Both the position numbers and the translations under genes were made by a program. From assembly GCA_934203105.1 (NCBI GenBank), contig CAKPYQ010000032.1, forward strand, positions 1-6,421: 6,421 nucleotides of DNA. Reading direction: 5' to 3'. Below, piece by piece: positions 1 to 4,326 of the stretch (the first letter of the stretch is position 1; every line of letters starts with the position of its first letter). The DNA is from an uncultured Alphaproteobacteria bacterium (lineage in GTDB: Bacteria > Pseudomonadota > Alphaproteobacteria > CAAHEQ01 > UBA3637). A model generated the notes under the pieces. It saw only the letters and a program-made list of their open reading frames with translations. It ran no database searches and had not been told where the DNA came from.

Positions 1-780
1 GATTGTGGAACAGCTCCGGAATGCAACAGCACAATTGCTTGCGCCAGCCCGAAAGTTTGCTCGACGGATTACCACTGCGAATGCCCAAGCATCGGAACGC
101 CCGGCGTTTGCCAAACCACACAAACGCAAAACGGTTGCCCGGCGATTGTAAACGTTACCGGCAAATGTGGTACAAATGGGATTTGTACGAATGGTGCTTG
201 CAGCGAATGTACAGACCCGAAAGTAGCCAATGCTGACGGGACAGCTTGCGAATGTCCGGCAAAAGGCGCTAATTGCAAAACGCAAAATGACTTGACGTGT
301 GCTTGCGATTTATGCGAAGACGGGTTCGAAAAGAATGACGACGGCGAATGCGTGGAAGTGAGCGCTTGTGCAGCGGACACACCCGTCGTCTGCGGAACCT
401 CCTGTTGTCCGGAAGGATCGACTTGCGACGGTGATAAATGTTGCATGAATAATAAATGCTGCGATGCAGGAAAAACACCGCGTACTTGTTGGTGGTATCC
501 GGCATCTTCTCGGGCAAACGGAGCGCCAACCACTCGCTCAACCTATTGCTTGGGGATGGACTATAAGACAAAAGAAGAAGCTTGCGAAGCTCACTCTATT
601 GAGCATTATGGTAGTCTTCTTGACGAAAATAGTCCGGGAGTACAAAGTATCCCCGTAATCATGGGATACACTATACAGAATAATGCATATGGCAAGCTGA
701 GGGTGTATTGTATGGGAAAAACTCCCGGTCCTACAATATCTTTCGAAGCCGAACCCATGGCGGGCTGTTACGACGATTAG
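1..780 (+). CDS. Cysteine-rich, EGF-like repeat protein, 3' part (start outside window)
   Basis: The frame is open from base 1 to the TAG at 778-780, giving the last 259 residues of a longer protein. A TTG at 292 could open a shorter version, but the same cysteine pattern continues upstream of it without a stop, so the true start lies left of the window. There are 33 cysteines. Residues 1-154 hold 28 of them in short, irregularly spaced knots such as CECP (26-29), CGTNGIC (56-62), CACDLCEDGF (100-109), SCCPEG (134-139), KCC (146-148) and KCC (152-154). The stretch at 100-117 fits an EGF-like pattern (CxC, xxC, xxGF, then GxC). Residues 155-259 form a different tail with only five cysteines, a WWYP motif at 164-167 and many aromatics. 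Such proteins are usually exported and disulfide-bonded, so a cell-surface or secreted role is inferred; any signal peptide or pilin-like N-terminus is not visible. No specific function can be given. It is unrelated to the translation genes downstream and is separated from them by a hairpin and a promoter. Confidence 0.8.
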   Translation, partial: DCGTAPECNSTIACASPKVCSTDYHCECPSIGTPGVCQTTQTQNGCPAIVNVTGKCGTNGICTNGACSECTDPKVANADGTACECPAKGANCKTQNDLTCACDLCEDGFEKNDDGECVEVSACAADTPVVCGTSCCPEGSTCDGDKCCMNNKCCDAGKTPRTCWWYPASSRANGAPTTRSTYCLGMDYKTKEEACEAHSIEHYGSLLDENSPGVQSIPVIMGYTIQNNAYGKLRVYCMGKTPGPTISFEAEPMAGCYDD

Positions 781-791
781 TTATAAAAAAT

Positions 792-830
792 CAAAGGGAA
801 GGGGCTTTAAAAAAAGCCTCTTTTCCTTTG
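792..830. terminator. Intergenic hairpin, candidate bidirectional terminator
   Basis: Twelve bases after the stop of the cysteine-rich gene lies a long inverted repeat. Bases 792-800 pair with 822-830 and 801-808 pair with 813-820, with one bulged T (821) and an AAAA loop (809-812), about 17 pairs including a few G-T pairs. On the + strand the T-rich 3' arm is followed only by a short broken T run (CGCTTT). On the - strand the hairpin is followed directly by a T6 run (complement of 784-790), so it looks like a better intrinsic terminator for leftward transcription. Ending the cysteine-rich mRNA is the simplest role; I saw no leftward gene in the window. Confidence 0.55.
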
Positions 831-859
831 CGCTTTGGTGATAAAGCTTGTCCTTGTTG

Positions 860-927
860 CATAAAATATTAAAAAAAGTTTAAAAAAGTACTTGCAATTA
901 TTTCAAATCCAAGTTATAATCACGCGT
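860..927 (+). promoter_or_regulatory. Sigma-70 type promoter with UP-like element for tRNA-Trp/secE operon
   Basis: A -35 hexamer TTGCAA (892-897) and a perfect -10 hexamer TATAAT (915-920) are separated by 17 bases, the optimal distance. Upstream, 860-890 is almost pure A/T, with A runs at 871-877 and 882-887 about one helical turn apart, like the UP element of stable-RNA promoters. The bases just after the -10 (CACGCG, 921-926) are GC-rich, like the discriminator of stringently controlled promoters; that regulation is inferred. Transcription should start near 926-930, about 35 bases before the tRNA. Confidence 0.8.
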
Positions 928-962
928 CTGAAGAATTAGGAAGAAGATTCGGATGCGTTTTT
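922..962 (+). terminator. Inverted repeat plus T run overlapping the transcription start
   Basis: Bases 922-932 pair with 948-958 (11 pairs including two G-T pairs, 15-base loop), and a T run occupies 958-962 directly before the first base of tRNA-Trp. This is the layout of an intrinsic terminator. The promoter's start point falls inside the left arm, so only RNA coming from upstream would carry the whole hairpin. RNA begun at the local promoter would lose the ACGC base of the stem. It may therefore block read-through from the cysteine-rich gene; it could also simply be leader structure seen by RNase P or other processing enzymes. Confidence 0.45.
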
Positions 963-1038
963 AGGGGTGTAGCTCAACTGGTAGAGCGTCGGTCTCCAAA
1001 ACCGAAGGTCGCGGGTTCGATCCCTGCCGCCCCTGCCA
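963..1038 (+). tRNA. trnW: tRNA-Trp (anticodon CCA)
   Basis: A complete 76-base cloverleaf. The acceptor stem is 963-969 with 1028-1034 (seven pairs, one G-T). The D stem is GCTC/GAGC. The anticodon stem is 989-993 with 1001-1005, with loop CTCCAAA and anticodon CCA at 996-998, which reads UGG. The T arm is 1011-1015 with 1023-1027 and a TTCGATC loop. The discriminator is G1035, the usual tryptophan identity base, and the CCA end (1036-1038) is encoded. It sits 31 bases before secE with no terminator between, so it is probably cut out of the secE-nusG primary transcript. tRNA-Trp next to secE is a common arrangement in Proteobacteria. Confidence 0.97.
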
Positions 1039-1069
1039 AAAAAGAATTGTACAATTAAAGGATTATAAA

Positions 1070-1261
1070 ATGGCAAAAGTTTCTCCGGCCGCTTTCCTGC
1101 GGCAAGTTAAGCAAGAAGTTGCAAAAATTACGTGGCCAACACGCAAAGAAACGGCTCAGATGACTTCCGTCGTGATTGTAGTCAGTTTGATGTTGGCGGC
1201 TTTCTTCTGGATTGTTGACTCTTTGTCAAAAGCGTTGGTTGGTATTATTTTGGGAGTATAA
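1070..1261 (+). CDS. secE: Preprotein translocase subunit SecE
   Basis: This 63-residue protein is the small essential membrane subunit of the SecYEG channel, where it clamps SecY in the inner membrane. Residues 8-30 form the conserved amphipathic cytoplasmic helix, ending in EVAKITWPTRKET (16-28) with the family's W-P hinge. Residues 32-52 form one hydrophobic membrane helix (TSVVIVVSLM... onward), followed by a short periplasmic end. One helix is the usual form in most bacteria, whereas E. coli and relatives have three. The start is supported by AAAGGA at 1057-1062, seven bases before the ATG. nusG begins three bases after the stop, so the two are translationally close and surely co-transcribed. 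Confidence 0.96.
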   Translation: MAKVSPAAFLRQVKQEVAKITWPTRKETAQMTSVVIVVSLMLAAFFWIVDSLSKALVGIILGV

Positions 1262-1264
1262 CAA

Positions 1265-1792
1265 ATGGCTATGCGTTGGTATGTTTTGCATGTATATTCG
1301 GGCTTTGAGAAAAAAGTTGCCGAGTCGATTAAAGAACAAGCCGAAAAAAAAGGTTGGACGGATCGTATCGGAGAAGTGTTAGTTCCGACCGAAACTGTTG
1401 TCGACGTCCAAAAAGGTAAAAAAGTCGAAACAGAAAGAAAATTCTTTCCGGGTTATGTCTTGATTCAAATGGAGATGAATGACGATACATGGCATATGGT
1501 TAAACAAACGCCGAAAACAACGGGCTTTTTGGGCGGTAAAAAACCGGTCGCGATGAGCGAACGCGAAGCAAAACAAGTGATGACGCAAATGCAAGAAGGC
1601 GTTGAAAAACCGCGCGCTCGTGTTGTTTACGAAGTGGGTGAACAAGTTCGTGTAACCGACGGTCCTTTTGCTTCATTTACGGGCGTTGTTGATGAAGTTG
1701 ATATGGAAAAGACTCGTTTAAAAGTTTCTGTGACTATTTTCGGTCGTCCGACTGCGGTCGAATTGGAATTTGGTCAGGTGGAAAAAGTTTAA
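1265..1792 (+). CDS. nusG: Transcription termination/antitermination factor NusG
   Basis: NusG binds the clamp of RNA polymerase, suppresses backtracking, and links polymerase to Rho or to the leading ribosome through S10. The length, 175 residues, is normal. The N-terminal NGN domain covers about 4-110, with RWYVLHVYSGFE at the start, FPGYVLI (61-67) and TPKTTGFLG (82-90). The C-terminal KOW domain covers about 122-175, with GEQVRVTDGPFASFTG (125-140) as its core. The family usually reads TPGVTGFVG at the second motif, so TPKTTGFLG is a mild variant. The ATG at 1265 is chosen because GGGAG at 1252-1256, inside the end of secE, is correctly spaced; a second ATG at 1271 would lie too far. A hairpin overlaps the stop codon. 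Confidence 0.97.
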   Translation: MAMRWYVLHVYSGFEKKVAESIKEQAEKKGWTDRIGEVLVPTETVVDVQKGKKVETERKFFPGYVLIQMEMNDDTWHMVKQTPKTTGFLGGKKPVAMSEREAKQVMTQMQEGVEKPRARVVYEVGEQVRVTDGPFASFTGVVDEVDMEKTRLKVSVTIFGRPTAVELEFGQVEKV

Positions 1793-1825
1793 CAAAAGAA
1801 CTTAACGGATTCCGGTTCTTTTGTT
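1791..1825 (+). promoter_or_regulatory. Hairpin overlapping the nusG stop
   Basis: Bases 1791-1801 pair perfectly with 1815-1825 (11 pairs), and CGG/CCG inside the loop (1806-1808 with 1812-1814) can extend it. The left arm includes the last two bases of the nusG stop codon. There is no T run after it (GATATG follows), so a full terminator is unlikely. A processing site, a transcript-stability element or a pause is more plausible. It lies just upstream of the candidate L1 operator. Confidence 0.45.
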
Positions 1826-1830
1826 GATAT

Positions 1831-1856
1831 GTGGTAGGGACGCCATCTCGAACCAC
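1831..1856 (+). promoter_or_regulatory. Candidate ribosomal protein L1 operator in rplK leader
   Basis: In the RNA, GTGGT (1831-1835) pairs with ACCAC (1852-1856), and GGGA (1837-1840) pairs with TCTC (1846-1849), capped by CGCCA. An asymmetric internal loop is left: A1836 on one side, G1850 and A1851 on the other. The GGACGCCA wording resembles, from memory, the L1-stalk helices of bacterial 23S rRNA. L1 is known to repress the rplK-rplA unit by binding such a mimic near the start of rplK. The place (53 bases before the rplK ATG, with rplA next in line) fits this feedback. The specific match is recalled, not computed. Confidence 0.55.
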
Positions 1857-1908
1857 TGCTTCAAGTTAAAAAGGAATCTATATATATAAAGAAGAAAAGA
1901 GAAGTCAA

Positions 1909-2337
1909 ATGGCAAAAAAAGTTGTTGGATTTATTAAGCTTCAAATTCCTGCGGGAAAAGCGAATCCATCTCCTCCTGTTGGTCCGGCGTTGGGTCAACG
2001 TGGTTTAAATATTATGGAATTTTGCAAAGCATTCAATGCTGCAACACAAAAAATGGAAGCCGGTATGCCGATTCCTGTTGTGATCACAGCTTATGCAGAC
2101 CGTACATTCAGCTTTATTACAAAGTTGCCTCCGGTCAGCTACTTTATCAAACAAGCGGCCAAAGTTCAAAGCGGTTCCAAAGAACCGGGCAAAACAAAAG
2201 TCGCGAAGTTGACAAAAGCTCAAGTGATGGAAATTGCAGAAAAGAAATTGCCGGATATGAACTGTGCAACAGTTGAAGCAGCTGCCGCTATGGTTGCGGG
2301 TCAAGCACGTTCTATGGGTATTGATGTGGAAGGATAA
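1909..2337 (+). CDS. rplK: 50S ribosomal protein L11
   Basis: L11 (142 residues, the normal length) binds the GTPase-associated centre of 23S rRNA at the base of the L7/L12 stalk. It helps elongation factors work and is needed for RelA to sense uncharged tRNA. The N-terminal domain (about 1-70) carries the proline-rich SPPVGPALGQRG segment (21-32) that contacts factors and thiopeptide antibiotics. The C-terminal domain (about 76-142) is the rRNA-binding part and ends with the conserved ARSMGIDVEG. The ATG at 1909 gives the family N-terminus MAKKVVG; the ribosome site GAGAAG at 1899-1904 is modest. The stop is only five bases before rplA, and the end of the gene carries the rplA ribosome site. 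Confidence 0.98.
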   Translation: MAKKVVGFIKLQIPAGKANPSPPVGPALGQRGLNIMEFCKAFNAATQKMEAGMPIPVVITAYADRTFSFITKLPPVSYFIKQAAKVQSGSKEPGKTKVAKLTKAQVMEIAEKKLPDMNCATVEAAAAMVAGQARSMGIDVEG

Positions 2338-2342
2338 CGAAA

Positions 2343-3035
2343 ATGGCAAAATTGACAAAAAGAATGAAAGCGATTTTTGAATCTTTCGACGCAAACAAAG
2401 TGTATGAATTGGCTGACGCTGTTAAAATCGTAAAAGAAAATGCAAAAGCTAAATTCGATGAAAGCATTGATATTGCTATGGGTTTGAATGTAGATCCTCG
2501 TCAATCCGATCAAATCGTTCGTGGTGCGGTTTCCTTGCCGAATGGTACTGGTAAAACTTTCCGTGTCGCAGCGTTTGCAAAAGGCCCGAAAGCTGAAGAA
2601 GCTAAAAAAGCCGGTGCAGAATTTGTCGGTGATGAAGATTTGATGAATGAAATCTTAAACGGAAAAAGCGACTTTGATCGTGTTGTCGCAACACCGGATA
2701 TGATGGGTGTTGTCGGCCGTTTGGGTAAAGTGTTGGGTCCTCGCGGCTTGATGCCAAACCCGAAATTGGGTACGGTAACAATGGACGTTGCCGGTGCTGT
2801 TAAGGCTGTTAAAGCCGGTCAAGTACAATTCCGTGCAGATGCACAAGGTATTGTTCACGCCGTTGTTGGTAAAGCGTCTTTTGACGATGCCAAATTGGTC
2901 GAAAATATCAAAGCATTTGTGGAAGCTATTAACAAAGCGAAACCAACGGGCGTAAAGGGTGTTTACTTGAAGAAAGTATCTATCAGCTCTACGCAAGGTG
3001 CTGGCGTCAAAGTGACGTTGTCCAGCTTGGTATAA
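2343..3035 (+). CDS. rplA: 50S ribosomal protein L1
   Basis: L1 (230 residues, normal) forms the mobile L1 stalk, which guides deacylated tRNA out of the E site, and also represses its own operon. Domain I is made of the N- and C-terminal parts (about 1-67 and 160-230), with domain II inserted between. The family signature is clear at 121-140: GRLGKVLGPRGLMPNP (125-140), followed by KLGTVT. The start is set by GGAAGGA at 2328-2334, eight bases ahead and lying over the end of rplK. rplK and rplA are therefore probably translated in a coupled way, so one L1 operator before rplK can control both. A long structured leader to rplJ follows. Confidence 0.98.
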   Translation: MAKLTKRMKAIFESFDANKVYELADAVKIVKENAKAKFDESIDIAMGLNVDPRQSDQIVRGAVSLPNGTGKTFRVAAFAKGPKAEEAKKAGAEFVGDEDLMNEILNGKSDFDRVVATPDMMGVVGRLGKVLGPRGLMPNPKLGTVTMDVAGAVKAVKAGQVQFRADAQGIVHAVVGKASFDDAKLVENIKAFVEAINKAKPTGVKGVYLKKVSISSTQGAGVKVTLSSLV

Positions 3036-3053
3036 GCTGTTAAAAAGAAAATT

Positions 3054-3175
3054 CCTGTCCAAGACTGATGGTTTTAATCACGGGATTAAATGAAAGGGGA
3101 GCACCCCGCCATCATAGACGGAAAACAAAAATCAGTTATTCCGAACGGAATACGGTTTGAAGGTTTCTGGGCAGG
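3054..3175 (+). promoter_or_regulatory. L10 leader RNA (autoregulatory)
   Basis: A closing stem pairs CCTGTCCA (3054-3061) with TGGGCAGG (3168-3175). Inside it, TGATGG (3066-3071) pairs with CCATCA (3109-3114) and encloses two hairpins, 3073-3079 with 3084-3090 and 3096-3099 with 3104-3107, forming a three-way junction. A further hairpin, 3138-3142 with 3147-3151, is closed by GAAC. Placement before rplJ and this branching agree with the known L10 leader, which the L10(L12) complex binds to repress rplJL translation. The pairing was worked out by eye. Confidence 0.75.
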
Positions 3176-3182
3176 TAAGGGT

Positions 3183-3210
3183 GGTTTTAAAAGAGCAATC
3201 TTTTAAAATC
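3183..3210 (+). promoter_or_regulatory. GNRA-capped hairpin in rplJ 5' leader
   Basis: Bases 3183-3194 pair with 3199-3210 (12 pairs with one G-T), closed by a GCAA tetraloop, the very stable GNRA class. The stem is AT-rich around TTTTAAAA. No T run follows, so it is not a plain terminator. It sits between the L10 leader proper and the rplJ ribosome site and may be a spacer, a switch partner or an RNase III target. Confidence 0.6.
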
Positions 3211-3275
3211 GTGTTCGAAACCAAGAGTTTAATGAAAATTTAGGCTCTTAAAAACAATAAAGCGGAGTAAAAAAA

Positions 3276-3761
3276 GTGAAACGTGAAGAAAAACAAGAAC
3301 TGATTACCGAATTGAATGGCGTTTTCAAAAATTCCGGTTTGGTCGTTGTCGTCTTGAATAAAGGTTTGACAGTGGCAGACGTGACAGAATTGAGAAACAA
3401 CATTCGTAAAGACGGTGCTAAGTATCGTGTTGCTAAAAACCGTTTAGCCAAATTTGCTCTTGCGGGAACACCATGTGAAGCAATGGCTGACTTATTGGTC
3501 GGTCCGACTGCTTTGGCTTATTCGGAAGATGCGATTGCAGCTTCCAGAGCTGTGGTGAAAATGGCAAAAACCAACGACAAAATTGAAGTTGTCGGCGGTA
3601 TTATGAACGGTCAAAAAGTTGATGCAAAAGTCATCGCTGATTTGGCTGCGCTGCCTTCTTTGGACGAATTGCGTGCGAAGTTGGTCGGCTTGTTGCAAGC
3701 TCCTGCGGGACAATTGGCTCGTTTGGCAAAAGCTTATTCCGAAAAGGAACAAGCTGCTTAA
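3276..3761 (+). CDS. rplJ: 50S ribosomal protein L10
   Basis: L10 (161 residues, slightly short but normal) anchors the L7/L12 dimers to 23S rRNA to build the factor-recruiting stalk, and with L12 represses its own mRNA. The N-terminal rRNA-binding domain includes KYRVAKNRLAKFAL (49-62). The region ALPSLDELRAKLVGLLQAP (125-143) leads into the C-terminal helix LARLAKAYSEKEQ (148-159), where L12 dimers dock. The start codon is GTG at 3276, supported by GGAG at 3264-3267 with eight bases spacing and by the N-terminus MKREEKQEL, which matches alphaproteobacterial L10. The adjacent leader RNA implies feedback control. rplL follows after 55 bases. Confidence 0.97.
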   Translation: MKREEKQELITELNGVFKNSGLVVVVLNKGLTVADVTELRNNIRKDGAKYRVAKNRLAKFALAGTPCEAMADLLVGPTALAYSEDAIAASRAVVKMAKTNDKIEVVGGIMNGQKVDAKVIADLAALPSLDELRAKLVGLLQAPAGQLARLAKAYSEKEQAA

Positions 3762-3775
3762 AGTTTGATTTTAAC

Positions 3776-3791
3776 GTGCAAAATATTGCAC
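3776..3791 (+). promoter_or_regulatory. Small hairpin in rplJ-rplL spacer
   Basis: GTGCAA (3776-3781) pairs perfectly with TTGCAC (3786-3791) around an AATA loop. It lies between the rplJ stop and the rplL ribosome site (AAGGA, 3804-3808). No T run follows. L12 is needed in about four or more copies per L10, so a structure that isolates or stabilises the rplL message is plausible, but that is inference. Confidence 0.4.
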
Positions 3792-3816
3792 ATCATTTAT
3801 TATAAGGAAAATAAAA

Positions 3817-4185
3817 ATGGCTGATTTAAATAAAATTATTGAAGATTTGTCTGCGTTAACAGTTTTGGAAGCTGCAGAATTGGCAAAAATGTTGGAAGAA
3901 AAATGGGGCGTATCTGCTGCTGCTCCGGTTGCTGTTGCTGCTGCCGGTGCCGGTGCTGCTGCTGCCGAAGAAAAAACAGAATTCAACGTTGTTTTGACAG
4001 ACGCTGGTGCAAACAAAATTAACGTGATTAAGGAAGTTCGTACAATTACCGGTTTGGGCTTGAAAGAAGCTAAAGACTTGGTAGAAGGCGCTCCGCAAAC
4101 AGTTAAAGAAAACGTTGCAAAAGCAGACGCTGAAGAAATGAAGAAGAAGTTAGAAGCTGCCGGTGCAAAGGTAGAATTGAAATAA
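3817..4185 (+). CDS. rplL: 50S ribosomal protein L7/L12
   Basis: L7/L12 (122 residues, normal) is the only multicopy ribosomal protein; its dimers on L10 recruit and activate the GTPase factors IF2, EF-Tu, EF-G and RF3. Residues 1-31 are the dimerisation and L10-binding helices. Residues 34-50 are a flexible hinge made almost only of Ala, Gly, Val and Pro. Residues 53-122 are the C-terminal factor-binding domain, with the hallmark KEVRTITGLGLKEAKDLVE (72-90). The ATG at 3817 follows AAGGA (3804-3808) by eight bases. GCT/GCC/GCA-rich hinge codons create a local repeat-like stretch at about 3915-3966. The downstream hairpin separates its expression from rpoB. Confidence 0.98.
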   Translation: MADLNKIIEDLSALTVLEAAELAKMLEEKWGVSAAAPVAVAAAGAGAAAAEEKTEFNVVLTDAGANKINVIKEVRTITGLGLKEAKDLVEGAPQTVKENVAKADAEEMKKKLEAAGAKVELK

Positions 4186-4209
4186 CTTCAAAAAGTTATA
4201 AAAGTTTTG

Positions 4210-4249
4210 GGTCGAGTGTTGAAAAAATAAGCTTTTTTCACTCTCGGCC
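4210..4249 (+). terminator. rplL-rpoB spacer hairpin, candidate partial terminator or RNase III site
   Basis: Bases 4210-4216 pair with 4243-4249, G4218 and one T pair with 4240-4241, and GAAAAAA (4221-4227) pairs with TTTTTTC (4233-4239), leaving a TAAGC loop, one T-T mismatch and one bulge. In E. coli the same spacer holds an attenuator that stops most transcripts and an RNase III cut site, so that polymerase subunits are made at a lower rate than ribosomal proteins. Here the T6 run lies within the arm rather than after it, so a cut site or leaky terminator is more likely than a strong stop. Confidence 0.55.
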
Positions 4250-4276
4250 TAAAGCAGTCTTTACGAATAAATCAGG

Positions 4277-4297
4277 TTTCCGTCCCTTTGGCGGAGA
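4277..4297 (+). promoter_or_regulatory. Small hairpin in rpoB leader
   Basis: Bases 4277-4284 pair with 4290-4297 (eight pairs, two G-T) around a CCTTT loop. After it come A5 and T6 (4298-4308). The T run is displaced by five bases, so this is a poor terminator. It ends 17 bases before the rpoB ribosome site GGGGA (4315-4319). Confidence 0.35.
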
Positions 4298-4326
4298 AAA
4301 AATTTTTTAATTATGGGGAACAGAAC

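Noticed and set aside
3..236. 77-residue + strand reading frame inside the cysteine-rich gene
   Set aside because: It is out of frame with the cysteine-patterned frame, which is open from base 1; no ribosome site is visible.
69..571. Two long - strand frames opposite the cysteine-rich gene
   Set aside because: They are by-products of the low stop frequency opposite this composition; there is no ribosome site or promoter and no recognisable domain.
292..780. Starting the cysteine-rich gene at the TTG at 292
   Set aside because: The same frame and cysteine pattern continue upstream to the window edge, and no ribosome site precedes the TTG.
1879..1890. TATATATATAAA before rplK as a -10 element
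   Set aside because: No acceptable -35 lies 16-18 bases upstream, so a separate rplK promoter is not supported.
3068..3207. Small frames in the rplJ leader (ATG 3068-3160 and ATG 3091-3207, the latter after a GGGA)
   Set aside because: Both overlap paired elements of the L10 leader; the sequence is better explained as structured RNA. The second has a weak ribosome-site-like GGGA but nothing else in support.
3765..3802. Possible promoter before rplL (TTGATT with a downstream AT-rich segment)
   Set aside because: The hexamers do not fall at a workable spacing; the segment is a normal AT-rich spacer with a small hairpin.
3915..3966. Repeat-like GCT/GCC stretch in rplL
   Set aside because: It encodes the standard alanine-rich hinge of L7/L12 and is not a repeat element.
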